Shown: in pieces, positions 40,923 to 49,547 of the stretch
Layout: each line of letters starts with the position of its first letter
Position numbering within the stretch: the first letter of the stretch is position 1
Source: Bacteroidota bacterium
Lineage (GTDB): Bacteria > Bacteroidota > Bacteroidia > Bacteroidales > Lentimicrobiaceae
Assembly (NCBI GenBank): GCA_023417935.1
Contig: JAEZDY010000042.1
Coordinates: forward strand, 62,001 to 126,000
DNA: 64,000 nucleotides
Direction of reading: 5' to 3'
Position numbers and translations under genes: made by a program
Notes under the pieces: generated by a model
The model's input: only the letters and a program-made list of their open reading frames with translations
Database searches by the model: none
What the model was told of the DNA's origin: nothing

Positions 40923-42790
40923 TATTTCTTTCCTTCTTTATGCGATTCAATGATAGAATTCAGCATGCGTTCGGTTTTTGCAGCGCCTTCGCCTAAGAGG
41001 AAAGCTATTTTCTGGACGAGATCGAGGTTTTCGTCAATTACTTCGGTAACGCGGTTTATCACTTCCTCTTTCCTGACTTCGGGCAGGTACATATCACGAA
41101 GTACAGCTCCCGCTATCTTACCTTTCTTGATTGAGAATACTGACACATTCAGCAACCTGTCGCCCAGGTGAACATCCTTATTTACAAGGTTTTCATTGTT
41201 GCCAATCACTGCTGTGAACAGTTTATAGAACTGGAACGGCAGTAATGTTTTTAGATCGGCACCTACAAGACCCGGTATGATTTCATTGATCTCAGCAGCT
41301 TCGTCGCCCAGGGTATTTATAAAGCTTTGGTTTGATTCGATTATTTTGAGATGTTCATCAACTATAACGATAGCACTTGGGAGCTTTTGCAGCATAGAAG
41401 ATGTGCGTTCAAGGGCCTCCTGTGCCATTTGCTGTTCATGCCTTGCTATGCGTTCTGAATCCTGCAGTGCTTCCTGTGTTTTAGCCAGTTTTTCGTTGGT
41501 AAGCTTGAGGGTTTTAATAAAATCGTGCTTACTCTTCATGGAATACAATGTACACATATCAGTGCGGTTGAGTCCTTTAGCTACTGATTCGGCAAAGTCG
41601 CGACATGAATCATAGCCACAACCTGCACAGCCTGTCTTCTCTGCAGTACCTTGTTTACCTAATACTTTGAGTATTTCTTCAATTTTCTCTTCCGATGGTT
41701 GTTCTACCCTTTGGTCATCATCTTTAAAGTCGGCCTTAAAGTCGGTAAGTTCCGTATTGCGTTGGCATTCAGTTCGCCACAGTTCAACGTTAAAGTCTTT
41801 CAGCTTCTTATTGGCATAATCGGTAACCAGTGTTTTACGCACATACTTCTTACCGCCCATTGATGTACCGGGACCCATAAGGCAACCTTCGCAATAGAAG
41901 AGGTTAAAATGTTTCCTTATGAAGTCGATGGAATTATCAAATTCACGCAGGGCTTCAAGCACATTATCTTTTCCTTCGGCGGTGATGATAGTACCTTTCA
42001 TCAAGTCTTCATTCAAGCCTGCAGCCTGCAATATTCCATTGCTTACTGCGTAGAGTGAGCCTTTATATCCAAGCGGTGGATCGAAGTCAGAATACTCAAC
42101 AGTACTTTCCTTAATATGGAATTCGGCAAACAGTTTACGCAATTCCACAAAAGTGAGTACTGAGTCAACCCTTGAGATGCCGGTATATCTTAGTGCTTCA
42201 TTTTTGGCGCCGATACATGGGCCTATGTAAACAACAGGGGTATCATCGCCATACAGATGCCTGGCAAGTTGGGCCGAAGCTATCATGGGTGAGATGATAG
42301 GGGCGAGATTATCAATAAGTCCGGGGTAGAACTTCTCAACCAGTGAAACTATAGGCGGACAATTCGCGGTAACGTAATACCTTCCCATAAACTTGTTAAA
42401 CAGCTCTTTATACTGCGAGGCTACCATGTCAACACCAAAAGAGACTTCGTTCACATAAGTGAAGCCCAGTTCCCTGATCATGCGCACAAACTTGCGGTAA
42501 TCGGTTATATCAACAAATTCACCTGATATGCTGGGAGCTATGATTGCAGCAACTTTTTTGCCTGAAGCCAGTATAGCTTTTGTTTCATCGCATGAATCGC
42601 GGTAAGTAATTGCTTCAGGAGCACATACCCTGAGGCAGCTACCGCAACCAATACAACGATCGTGCACCACAACAGGAGGTTCCTGGTCAACGCGCACCTG
42701 AATGGCATTAACAGGGCACACCCTTACGCAGGCATAGCAAGCCACGCAAGTGCTGCTGTCAATATTTATAAGGTTATGATCCTCTTCCAT
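40922..42790 (-). CDS. hydS: Sensory [FeFe]-hydrogenase-like protein with PAS domain (HydS type)
   Basis: A 622-residue cytoplasmic protein. Two [4Fe-4S] ferredoxin motifs (Cys15/18/21/25 and 46/49/52/56) precede an H-cluster domain (about 75-330). Its motifs are non-catalytic in type: L1 TANCPP (Asn143 where active enzymes have the proton-relay Cys, then Cys144), L2 GPCIGAK (Cys192, no Met, Ala in the usual Lys position), L3 YCEGCLMGPG (Cys300, Cys303). A [4Fe-4S] FeS domain follows (Cys388/391/396/413), then a coiled coil (425-465) and a PAS domain (about 465-570). HydS-type proteins with low activity and a PAS domain are known from Thermotoga and clostridia and are thought to sense H2. It is coupled to the SpoIIE phosphatase. 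Confidence 0.88.
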   Translation of the reverse strand: MEEDHNLINIDSSTCVACYACVRVCPVNAIQVRVDQEPPVVVHDRCIGCGSCLRVCAPEAITYRDSCDETKAILASGKKVAAIIAPSISGEFVDITDYRKFVRMIRELGFTYVNEVSFGVDMVASQYKELFNKFMGRYYVTANCPPIVSLVEKFYPGLIDNLAPIISPMIASAQLARHLYGDDTPVVYIGPCIGAKNEALRYTGISRVDSVLTFVELRKLFAEFHIKESTVEYSDFDPPLGYKGSLYAVSNGILQAAGLNEDLMKGTIITAEGKDNVLEALREFDNSIDFIRKHFNLFYCEGCLMGPGTSMGGKKYVRKTLVTDYANKKLKDFNVELWRTECQRNTELTDFKADFKDDDQRVEQPSEEKIEEILKVLGKQGTAEKTGCAGCGYDSCRDFAESVAKGLNRTDMCTLYSMKSKHDFIKTLKLTNEKLAKTQEALQDSERIARHEQQMAQEALERTSSMLQKLPSAIVIVDEHLKIIESNQSFINTLGDEAAEINEIIPGLVGADLKTLLPFQFYKLFTAVIGNNENLVNKDVHLGDRLLNVSVFSIKKGKIAGAVLRDMYLPEVRKEEVINRVTEVIDENLDLVQKIAFLLGEGAAKTERMLNSIIESHKEGKK

Positions 42791-42845
42791 CAGGCAGTTG
42801 ATTAACAGGTTTAAAGTTACAGTTTATTGACTGGATTTTACACTA

Positions 42846-42853
42846 CAAAATTA
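42846..42853 (-). promoter_or_regulatory. Candidate -7 element of the hydS-phosphatase operon
   Basis: The reverse strand reads TAATTTTG (TAnnTTTG) 55 bp before the hydS ATG. Rex-like box 2 (42875-42892) begins just upstream, at its -33 position. Confidence 0.6.
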
Positions 42854-42874
42854 ATAAAAATAAGCAGAAAAAAG

Positions 42875-42892
42875 CTGTTACAATAATAACAT
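42875..42892. promoter_or_regulatory. Weak Rex-like box (box 2) at the hydS side
   Basis: CTGTTACAATAATAACAT keeps the inverted TGTTA / TAACA core of the Rex operator (10 of 14 defined positions) and abuts box 1. Confidence 0.5.
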
Positions 42893-42909
42893 TGTTATTG
42901 AATTAACAG
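42892..42909. promoter_or_regulatory. Rex operator (box 1) at the hydCBA promoter
   Basis: TTGTTATTGAATTAACAG matches TTGTTAAnnnnTTAACAA at 12 of 14 defined positions. It ends directly at TATCTTTA (42910-42917), the likely -7 element of hydC, so Rex binding would block the promoter at low NADH. The same TTGTTATTG half occurs in the 37853 box. Confidence 0.75.
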
Positions 42910-42917
42910 TATCTTTA
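42910..42917 (+). promoter_or_regulatory. Candidate -7 element of the hydCBA operon
   Basis: TATCTTTA differs from TAnnTTTG only in the last base and lies 27 bp before the hydC ATG. Confidence 0.5.
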
Positions 42918-42944
42918 TGCACTGTTTAGCTAAAGTACAGAAAC

Positions 42945-43427
42945 ATGTCAGATATTCTTGATGAGATTATTAAGCGAAACATCAATGTTCATCGCGACAG
43001 CCTGCTCCCGCTGTTGCAGGAGATACAGAATGAACTTGGTTACTTATCGGATGAGTCAATAAATCGCATTGGTCAATTAACAGGCATGCCCACCAGTAAG
43101 ATATACGGGGTTGCCACCTTTTACGACCAGTTCAGGTTTGTTCCGAAAGGGCGCTTTCATATTCGGGTCTGTCATGGCACTGCCTGTCATGTTAATGAAT
43201 CAATGAATATAATACGTGAGCTTGAACGGATATTACGCATCAAGTCGGGTCAAACTACCCGCGATGGTATGTATAGCCTGGAAGTGGTAAACTGCATGGG
43301 AGCATGTGCTGTTGCCCCGGTTATGAATATAAATGGTAAATACATGCCGGCGGCTGAAGTCCACAAGATAAAAGAGATCATTGAAAGTTTTGTTTCTAAT
43401 TCATCAGTCTATGAAAATTGCCAGTAA
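42945..43427 (+). CDS. hydC: NADH-linked [FeFe]-hydrogenase subunit HydC (NuoE-like)
   Basis: A 160-residue thioredoxin-fold [2Fe-2S] protein of the NuoE/HndA family. The cluster ligands are Cys76 and Cys81 (RVCHGTACHVN) and Cys117 and Cys121 (NCMGACAVAPV). It passes electrons between the NADH-oxidising HydB and the rest of the complex. It is the first gene of the rightward operon; its end overlaps hydB by 17 bp. Length and motifs are complete. Two Rex-like boxes lie upstream. Confidence 0.93.
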   Translation: MSDILDEIIKRNINVHRDSLLPLLQEIQNELGYLSDESINRIGQLTGMPTSKIYGVATFYDQFRFVPKGRFHIRVCHGTACHVNESMNIIRELERILRIKSGQTTRDGMYSLEVVNCMGACAVAPVMNINGKYMPAAEVHKIKEIIESFVSNSSVYENCQ

Positions 43428-45342
43428 AAAACTCAATCCGGCAGGCTTCATTCTGGCGGATAAAGGGATAGTAACCGATGATGACAGGCTTAGCTTGCTT
43501 CGCCGCGATACTGTTGTTAAACCTGCCATATTTATTGGCACCAGCACCTGCGGGATTGTGGCCGGTGCTTTGGATACACTTGTTGCTGTAAAGCAATACC
43601 TTGAGGAAAAGCAAATTGATGCTGATGTGGTTGAAACTGGGTGCTCAGGTATGTGCATTAACGAACCTGTGATGGATGTGCAATTGCCGGGCAAGCAACG
43701 TATTTCATTTGGAAAGGTAACACCTCAGAATGCCGGATATTTGCTCGACCATATCCTCAACTTTACTATTCCCACTGAGAATGTTATTGCTCAATACCCG
43801 CATGGAAACCTGCAGGCGTGGGAGGATATCAGGAATATCAATGAAATACCATTCTTCAGGTTTCAGAACAGGGTAGTTTTAAAGAATTGTGGCATTATTG
43901 ATCCCACTTCAATTGAAGAATATAAGGCACGGGGCGGGTACAAGTCGCTGAGCCGCGTAATAAGAAAGTATTCAAGTGATAAGGTTTGCGAGATAATTGA
44001 GGATAGTGGCTTGCGAGGCAGGGGAGGAGGAGGTTTCCCTACAGGACGAAAGTGGCGCATTGCACTTAATACAACTGAAGATGAGCGGTATTTAATATGC
44101 AATGGCGATGAAAGTGACCCGGGTGCTTTTATGGACAGGGCTATATTTGAGGGCGATCCGCATAAACTGATTGAAGGAGTTATAATTGCAGCTTATGCTA
44201 TAAGGGCAAAGCGGGCCTATATTTTCCTCAGGGCATCATACAAACTGGCTGTTCAAAGGTTGCGACAAGCTATCAAGGATGCTGCTGCCGCAGGATACCT
44301 CGGTCAGGATATTATGGGAAGTGGTTTTAATCTGAATATTCATGTTCGTGAAGGCGCAGGAGCTTTTGTTTGCGGTGAAGAAACAGCCCTGATTGCCAGC
44401 ATTGAAGGCAAAAGAGGAACCCCGGTCACACGCCCCCCTTATCCGGTAACGAAAGGATTATTTGGCAAACCTACCGTGGTTAATAATGTGGAAACATTGG
44501 CTAATGTCCCCGAGATCATTGAAAAAGGCCCCTCATGGTTTGCATCTATCGGAACAGCAACTTCAAAAGGAACGAAGGTATTTTCACTATCCGGCAAGGT
44601 AATGTACACCGGCATGGTGGAAGTGGATATGGGTACAAGCTTCCGCGATATCATTTACGCTATTGGCGGGGGAATAAAGAGTCATAAACGACTGAAAGCC
44701 ATTCAGGTTGGTGGTCCTACGGGGAGTTGCCTGCCTGAGGATAGTCTGGATGAAACGGTAGACTACGAAACACTCGCAAAGGCCGGAGCAATGATGGGTT
44801 CGGGGGGAATTGTGGTGATGGACGAAGATACCTGTATGGTTGATATTGCACGATTCTTTGCCGATTTTCTGCAACATGAAAGTTGCGGCAAGTGTATACC
44901 GTGCAGGGAAGGATCGCGAAGGATGCATGAAATTTTGCAGAATATCACCCAGAGGCCGCCAAACACCGCCGGTTATGAAACTCTTGAAAGGTTTAAAGGT
45001 GTAATGCAGCTTGAAAACCTGGCTGATGTGATAAGAGATACTGCTTTATGTGGATTGGGTCAAACAGCTCCAAACCCTGTATTAAGTGCCTTAAAGTATT
45101 TCAGGGAAGAGTTTGAAGAGCATATATTCGATCGCCATTGCCGTTCAGGTGTATGCCGTGATCTGAAGATGTATTACATAAACGTTGACAAATGTTCGGG
45201 GTGTACTTTATGTTTGAGGAAATGCCCTACAGGTGCTATTATTGGATCGCCCCATACACCTCACTTTATTATTGAAGAGAAGTGTACAGGTTGCGGTATC
45301 TGTTTTGAAATATGCAAGTTTGTCGCGGTATCTGTCAAATAA
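43411..45342 (+). CDS. hydB: NADH-linked [FeFe]-hydrogenase subunit HydB (NuoF-like)
   Basis: A 643-residue flavoprotein. Order: N-terminal thioredoxin-like domain (1-110) with three of the usual four Cys (Cys47, Cys78, Cys82), so a [2Fe-2S] cluster there is uncertain; NADH/FMN domain with GRGGGGFPTGRKW (about 200-215), GDESDPGAFMDRAIFE and CGEETALIASIEGKRGTPVTRPPYP; SLBB domain; [4Fe-4S] site HESCGKCIPCREGSRRM (about 490); and a C-terminal two-cluster ferredoxin (CSGCTLCLRKCP, CTGCGICFEICK). It oxidises or reduces NAD(H) and may bifurcate with ferredoxin, as HydABC complexes do. The start ATG at 43411 overlaps hydC; the longer frame from 43381 is less likely. Confidence 0.93.
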   Translation: MKIASKKLNPAGFILADKGIVTDDDRLSLLRRDTVVKPAIFIGTSTCGIVAGALDTLVAVKQYLEEKQIDADVVETGCSGMCINEPVMDVQLPGKQRISFGKVTPQNAGYLLDHILNFTIPTENVIAQYPHGNLQAWEDIRNINEIPFFRFQNRVVLKNCGIIDPTSIEEYKARGGYKSLSRVIRKYSSDKVCEIIEDSGLRGRGGGGFPTGRKWRIALNTTEDERYLICNGDESDPGAFMDRAIFEGDPHKLIEGVIIAAYAIRAKRAYIFLRASYKLAVQRLRQAIKDAAAAGYLGQDIMGSGFNLNIHVREGAGAFVCGEETALIASIEGKRGTPVTRPPYPVTKGLFGKPTVVNNVETLANVPEIIEKGPSWFASIGTATSKGTKVFSLSGKVMYTGMVEVDMGTSFRDIIYAIGGGIKSHKRLKAIQVGGPTGSCLPEDSLDETVDYETLAKAGAMMGSGGIVVMDEDTCMVDIARFFADFLQHESCGKCIPCREGSRRMHEILQNITQRPPNTAGYETLERFKGVMQLENLADVIRDTALCGLGQTAPNPVLSALKYFREEFEEHIFDRHCRSGVCRDLKMYYINVDKCSGCTLCLRKCPTGAIIGSPHTPHFIIEEKCTGCGICFEICKFVAVSVK

Positions 45343-45354
45343 TTTAAACCATTG

Positions 45355-47085
45355 ATGCTTATGAATTTTCCGATAGAGGTTAACAACAAGATCATCATAG
45401 CACGAAAGGGTGAAACCATACTGGAGGCACTCACACGTAATGGTTTGAAAGTGCCTACCCTTTGCCACATGGCTGAACTTAATCCTACAGGCTCATGCAG
45501 AATGTGTGTTGTAGAAGTTGAGGGGAAAGCCAACCTTATAACTGCCTGCTCACACCCGGTTGAAGAATGGATGAAGATAAAAACCCATTCACCACGGGTT
45601 GTAAATGCCCGTAAAACAAATGTTGAATTGCTGCTAAGTAATCACCCCGACGATTGCTTGTATTGCGATAGGAACGGGAATTGTGAACTTCAGAATTTCG
45701 CCGCTGAGCTAAACATACGTGAACGTCGGTTTACCGGTAAGAAGAATAAATATAAAACTGACCCATCAGGCTCAAGCATTGTAAGGGACCAGGCAAAATG
45801 TGTGTTATGTGGGCGTTGCGTGCGAACATGTGATGAAATAATGGGCGTTTCAACTCTGGGCTTTATTGGCAGAGGTAATACAACTATTATTGGTCCGTCG
45901 TTTAACAGGCAGCTTAACTTATCGAGTTGTATAGCCTGCGGACAGTGCATTATGAGTTGCCCAACGGGGGCGTTGCATGAGAAAAGGCACTCGGCTGATC
46001 TACAACATGCACTGCACAATACTGAGAAACATGTGGTAATTCAATATTCCCCTACGCTGTCAATCAGCATAGGGGAAGAGCTTGGAATGAAGCCCGGTAA
46101 AGACCTGTACGGGATAATCAATGCTGCTTTACGTAAGATGGGTTTTGATAAAATATTTGATGCCGCATTTGCTGCTGATCTTTATATTGTTGAGCTGGCT
46201 GCTGAAATGGAAAAGCGACTGCGCAATGGTGGCGTGGTTCCTATGTTTAGCAGTGACTGCCCTGCATGGGTTAAGCATGTGGAGCAGACATATCCTGACA
46301 TGATTCCCCATTTGAGTGCATGTAAATCGCCACAGCAGATGTTTGGAGCAATCATTCGCAGTTATTATACCACCACGTTCCATGTGAATATTGATGATCT
46401 GTACACTGTTTCAGCAATGCCATGCACGGCAAGGAAATTTGAATCAAAGCGTGAGCAGATGACACAAAAGGGAATCAGCGATGTTGATGCAGTACTTACT
46501 ACCCGTGAATTTAACCAGTTTATAAGACTTAACGGCATAGACACTCATCAGCTTGAACCTGAAATTTCTGATTCGCCATTCCATGTTCAGAGTTCAGCCG
46601 GTAAACTTATGGGTGCAACAGGTGGCTTAACCGAAGCGCTGATACGCACCTTGTACAGCAGGTTAGCCGGTAAAGAAATAGCACAGCCGAAGATCACTGA
46701 AGTAAGAAATGTGAAGGACTACAAGGAATACTATATGAAGGCGGGAGAGTTCAAACTTGGATTTGCAATTGTGAACTCGGTAAAGTATGCAGAAAAGATA
46801 ATCAATGAAATTAAAGCCGGAAGGGATGATATTCACTTCGTTGAGGTGGTGGCCTGTCCCGGTGGATGTGTGAATGGTGGTGGACAGCCTTTTAGTGATG
46901 ATCAGAATATTGCAAAAGCAAGGATAAAGTGCATTTACGATAATGATGAAAAGGACCCGATAAGGTTTGCACATAAAAATCCTGCAATACTTGACCTTTA
47001 CAGAGAGTACCTGGGAGAGCCGGGTGGTGAAAGGTCAGAAAGTCTTTTATATACCACTTATTCAAAAAGGGAAGTTTCATTATAA
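45355..47085 (+). CDS. hydA: [FeFe]-hydrogenase catalytic subunit HydA with atypical H-cluster pocket
   Basis: A 576-residue catalytic subunit: N-terminal [2Fe-2S] domain (1-80, CHMAEL..GSCRMC..ACSHP), His-Cys3 [4Fe-4S] (HPDDCLYCDRNGNC), two [4Fe-4S] (CVLCGRCVRTC, CIACGQCIMSC), H-cluster domain (about 225-520) and the small-subunit C-terminus (AILDLYREYLGEP). H-cluster ligands are present: Cys302 in SSDCPAW, Cys in SAMPCTARKFE, and both Cys in VVACPGGCVNGGGQP. But the proton-relay Cys of canonical TSCCPxW is Asp301, the Lys three residues after MPC is Arg, and EVMAC is EVVAC. These are unusual in an otherwise group A-like, NADH-linked enzyme. Alternative start: ATG at 45361. It follows hydB after a 12-bp gap. 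Confidence 0.93.
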   Translation: MLMNFPIEVNNKIIIARKGETILEALTRNGLKVPTLCHMAELNPTGSCRMCVVEVEGKANLITACSHPVEEWMKIKTHSPRVVNARKTNVELLLSNHPDDCLYCDRNGNCELQNFAAELNIRERRFTGKKNKYKTDPSGSSIVRDQAKCVLCGRCVRTCDEIMGVSTLGFIGRGNTTIIGPSFNRQLNLSSCIACGQCIMSCPTGALHEKRHSADLQHALHNTEKHVVIQYSPTLSISIGEELGMKPGKDLYGIINAALRKMGFDKIFDAAFAADLYIVELAAEMEKRLRNGGVVPMFSSDCPAWVKHVEQTYPDMIPHLSACKSPQQMFGAIIRSYYTTTFHVNIDDLYTVSAMPCTARKFESKREQMTQKGISDVDAVLTTREFNQFIRLNGIDTHQLEPEISDSPFHVQSSAGKLMGATGGLTEALIRTLYSRLAGKEIAQPKITEVRNVKDYKEYYMKAGEFKLGFAIVNSVKYAEKIINEIKAGRDDIHFVEVVACPGGCVNGGGQPFSDDQNIAKARIKCIYDNDEKDPIRFAHKNPAILDLYREYLGEPGGERSESLLYTTYSKREVSL

Positions 47086-47125
47086 TGGAAATCAGGGTTA
47101 AACATGTGAAAATGTCAATGTAATT

Positions 47126-49156
47126 ATGATAACAGCCGGGGTAAAGCAGCCATTAGTAAGCACAATACGTGAAAGATGCCGTGTATGCTATACCTGTGTG
47201 CGCGAATGTCCGGCAAAAGCTATCAAGATCAGCAATGGTCAGGCAGAGGTAATTTCTGAAAGGTGCATAGGCTGCGGGAATTGCATTAAAGTATGCAGTC
47301 AGAATGCCAAGGTATTCAGGCGGGAGGTTGATATTGCCGAGGAACTTATCAGCAGCGGAAAAGTTGCAGCAATTGTTGCACCCAGTTTTCCTGCTGAGTT
47401 CAGCGAAGTGCCTAACCACCGGCTTGTGGTTTCACTGATAAGGGCAATAGGTTTTCATTACGTGGCAGAAGTGGCCTTTGGTGCTGATCTTGTAGCAAGG
47501 AAGTATAAAAAAGCCTTTGAATCGCAGAATGTGCAGCCGGTAATTTCTTCCGATTGTCCGGCAATAGTAAGTTACATAGAGCACTATCACCCTGCTTTGA
47601 TTGAGTCACTTGCACCCGTAGTTTCACCAATGGTAGCCATGGCAAGAGTCATGCGCAAGAAGTATGGTGATGACCTTAAAGTGGTGTTTATTGGTCCTTG
47701 TATTGCCAAGAAAGATGAAAGTGATGAAATAGATGCTGCACTTACATTCAGGGAACTGCGCGATATTTTTCTGAAGAGAAAACTGGACACCGCTGCAGTA
47801 AAGCCAACAGATTTTGATCCGCCTACCGGGGGAAAAGGTGCAATTTTCCCTGTTAGTCGCGGACTTTTAAATACTGTAGAAATAAAAGAAGACCTGTTTG
47901 ACAGGAATATAATTATTGCAGAGGGAAAGAATGATTTTCAGGATGCCATAAAGGAATTTGAAAACGGCCACATCTCAAAGGAACACCTTGAGTTGTTATG
48001 TTGCGAGGGGTGTATCATGGGTCCGGGTATGTCACCATATCCTATATCAGCCAGCAGTAAGCGGTTCAGGAAAAGATCAAGTGTTAGTGACTATGTGATG
48101 GATAAGCTTGAAAGCCTTGATCAGCGGAAGTGGGAGCATGATATAGAAACATTCAGTGCCTTAAATCTTGAACGCACCTTTACCAACCGCGATACACGCT
48201 CAGGTCGCCCTGAAGAAGCTTCTATTATAGCTGAACTCAAGAAAATGGGCAAGTTTGAGCCACATGACCATCTTGATTGCGGTGCCTGCGGGTACGACTC
48301 ATGTGAAGATCATGCAATTGCCATAATTCGTGGGTTGGCAGAGCATGAAATGTGTCTTCCAAACACCATTGAAAAGCTGCATAATTACATTAGGGAGCTT
48401 AATATCTCAAAGGAAAAACTTGCCAATACCCAGGAGGCGCTCAAGCAATCAGAGAAACTTGCAGGAATGGGGCAGCTATCTGCAGGTATTGCGCATGAAC
48501 TCAATAATCCGCTTGGCATTATTACAATGTACAGCAACATATTGAAAGATGAAGCCGGTGCTGATGATCCTATCAGAAAAGACCTTGATTTGATAGTTGA
48601 ACAGGCAGAACGATGCAAGAAAATAGTTGGTGGATTGCTTAATTTTGCACGCAAAAATCAGGTAACCCTGGATGAAGTGCATATTGACCGGATCATGGAG
48701 CGCTCTATCAGTTCGGTAATAATTCCAACAAATGTGAAGATATCACTTGAATCGAGGGTGAAAGATCCATTAATTGACCTTGATTACGACCAAATGAGTC
48801 AGGTTTTCACTAACCTGTTAAAGAATTCAGTAGAAGCAATGCCTCCTGAAGGTGGGAACATTGATGTGGTAGTAACTGACACTACCGATGAAATTACCGT
48901 ACACATAAAAGATACAGGATGCGGGGTGCCCGAAGAGAATATGGGCAAATTATTTACTCCCTTCTTCACCACTAAAAAGGTAGGTAAAGGTACCGGATTA
49001 GGATTGCCAATTATATATGGCATTGTTAAGATGCACAAAGGAAACATTTCCGTGCATTCAAATGCTAATCCTTCTAAAGGTCCCACCGGCACCACTTTTA
49101 CAATTACACTTCCAAGGCATATTAACCAGACAGCTGAATTAAAAGAAACGATATAA
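47126..49156 (+). CDS. [FeFe]-hydrogenase-like sensor fused to histidine kinase
   Basis: A 676-residue fusion. Two [4Fe-4S] motifs (Cys18/21/24/28, 47/50/53/57) lead into a HydS-like H-cluster domain (about 75-330): L1 SSDCPAI (Asp143, Cys144), L2 GPCIAKKDE (Cys192, Lys kept), L3 CCEGCIMGPG (Cys292-296). A FeS domain (Cys385/388/393/410) and a short coiled coil are followed by HisKA with GIAHELNNPL (phospho-His457) and HATPase_c with N-box FTNLLKNSVEA, DTGCGVPEEN and GTGLGLPII. No membrane segment. It should sense H2 or redox state in the cytoplasm and phosphorylate the adjacent receiver protein. It replaces the PAS output of the other HydS in this locus. Confidence 0.9.
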   Translation: MITAGVKQPLVSTIRERCRVCYTCVRECPAKAIKISNGQAEVISERCIGCGNCIKVCSQNAKVFRREVDIAEELISSGKVAAIVAPSFPAEFSEVPNHRLVVSLIRAIGFHYVAEVAFGADLVARKYKKAFESQNVQPVISSDCPAIVSYIEHYHPALIESLAPVVSPMVAMARVMRKKYGDDLKVVFIGPCIAKKDESDEIDAALTFRELRDIFLKRKLDTAAVKPTDFDPPTGGKGAIFPVSRGLLNTVEIKEDLFDRNIIIAEGKNDFQDAIKEFENGHISKEHLELLCCEGCIMGPGMSPYPISASSKRFRKRSSVSDYVMDKLESLDQRKWEHDIETFSALNLERTFTNRDTRSGRPEEASIIAELKKMGKFEPHDHLDCGACGYDSCEDHAIAIIRGLAEHEMCLPNTIEKLHNYIRELNISKEKLANTQEALKQSEKLAGMGQLSAGIAHELNNPLGIITMYSNILKDEAGADDPIRKDLDLIVEQAERCKKIVGGLLNFARKNQVTLDEVHIDRIMERSISSVIIPTNVKISLESRVKDPLIDLDYDQMSQVFTNLLKNSVEAMPPEGGNIDVVVTDTTDEITVHIKDTGCGVPEENMGKLFTPFFTTKKVGKGTGLGLPIIYGIVKMHKGNISVHSNANPSKGPTGTTFTITLPRHINQTAELKETI

Positions 49157-49157
49157 G

Positions 49158-49544
49158 ATGAAAAAGACTATACTGATTGTTGACGATGACATGGACTATT
49201 TGTACCAGATGCGTGCAAAAGTGGAGCAATTTGGTTTTGAAACAATAACTGCAGAAGGCCAGAAAGAAGCTGAAACTATTATTGAAACCATAAAGCCCGA
49301 TCTGGCTATACTTGACCTGATGATGGAAAATGACGACAGTGGCTTTATACTTGCTTATAAGATTCGTCGACGATATCCTGATGTGCCAATAATAATTGCA
49401 ACTGCGGTGACTGCTGAAACGGGTATGTCGTTTGACACGAACCACAACGATGACCAGCAATGGATAAAAGCCGATCTTATGCTAGATAAGGGCATCAGGT
49501 CAGATCAGTTACACAGGGAAATTAACAAACTGCTTAAGATCTAA
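49158..49544 (+). CDS. Stand-alone response-regulator receiver protein
   Basis: A 128-residue CheY-like receiver with the acidic pocket IVDDDMDY, phospho-acceptor Asp53 in LAILDLMMEN and a Thr in IIIATAVTAE; the usual Lys is in LMLDKGI. There is no output domain. It starts one base after the hydrogenase-kinase gene, so it is the obvious partner and probably relays phosphate to the next gene product or to another target protein. Confidence 0.88.
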   Translation: MKKTILIVDDDMDYLYQMRAKVEQFGFETITAEGQKEAETIIETIKPDLAILDLMMENDDSGFILAYKIRRRYPDVPIIIATAVTAETGMSFDTNHNDDQQWIKADLMLDKGIRSDQLHREINKLLKI

Positions 49545-49547
49545 ATC

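Noticed and set aside
40651..41615. Long antisense frames opposite the phosphatase and hydS genes
   Set aside because: The minus-strand genes have clear motifs and the antisense frames are Ser-rich shadows.
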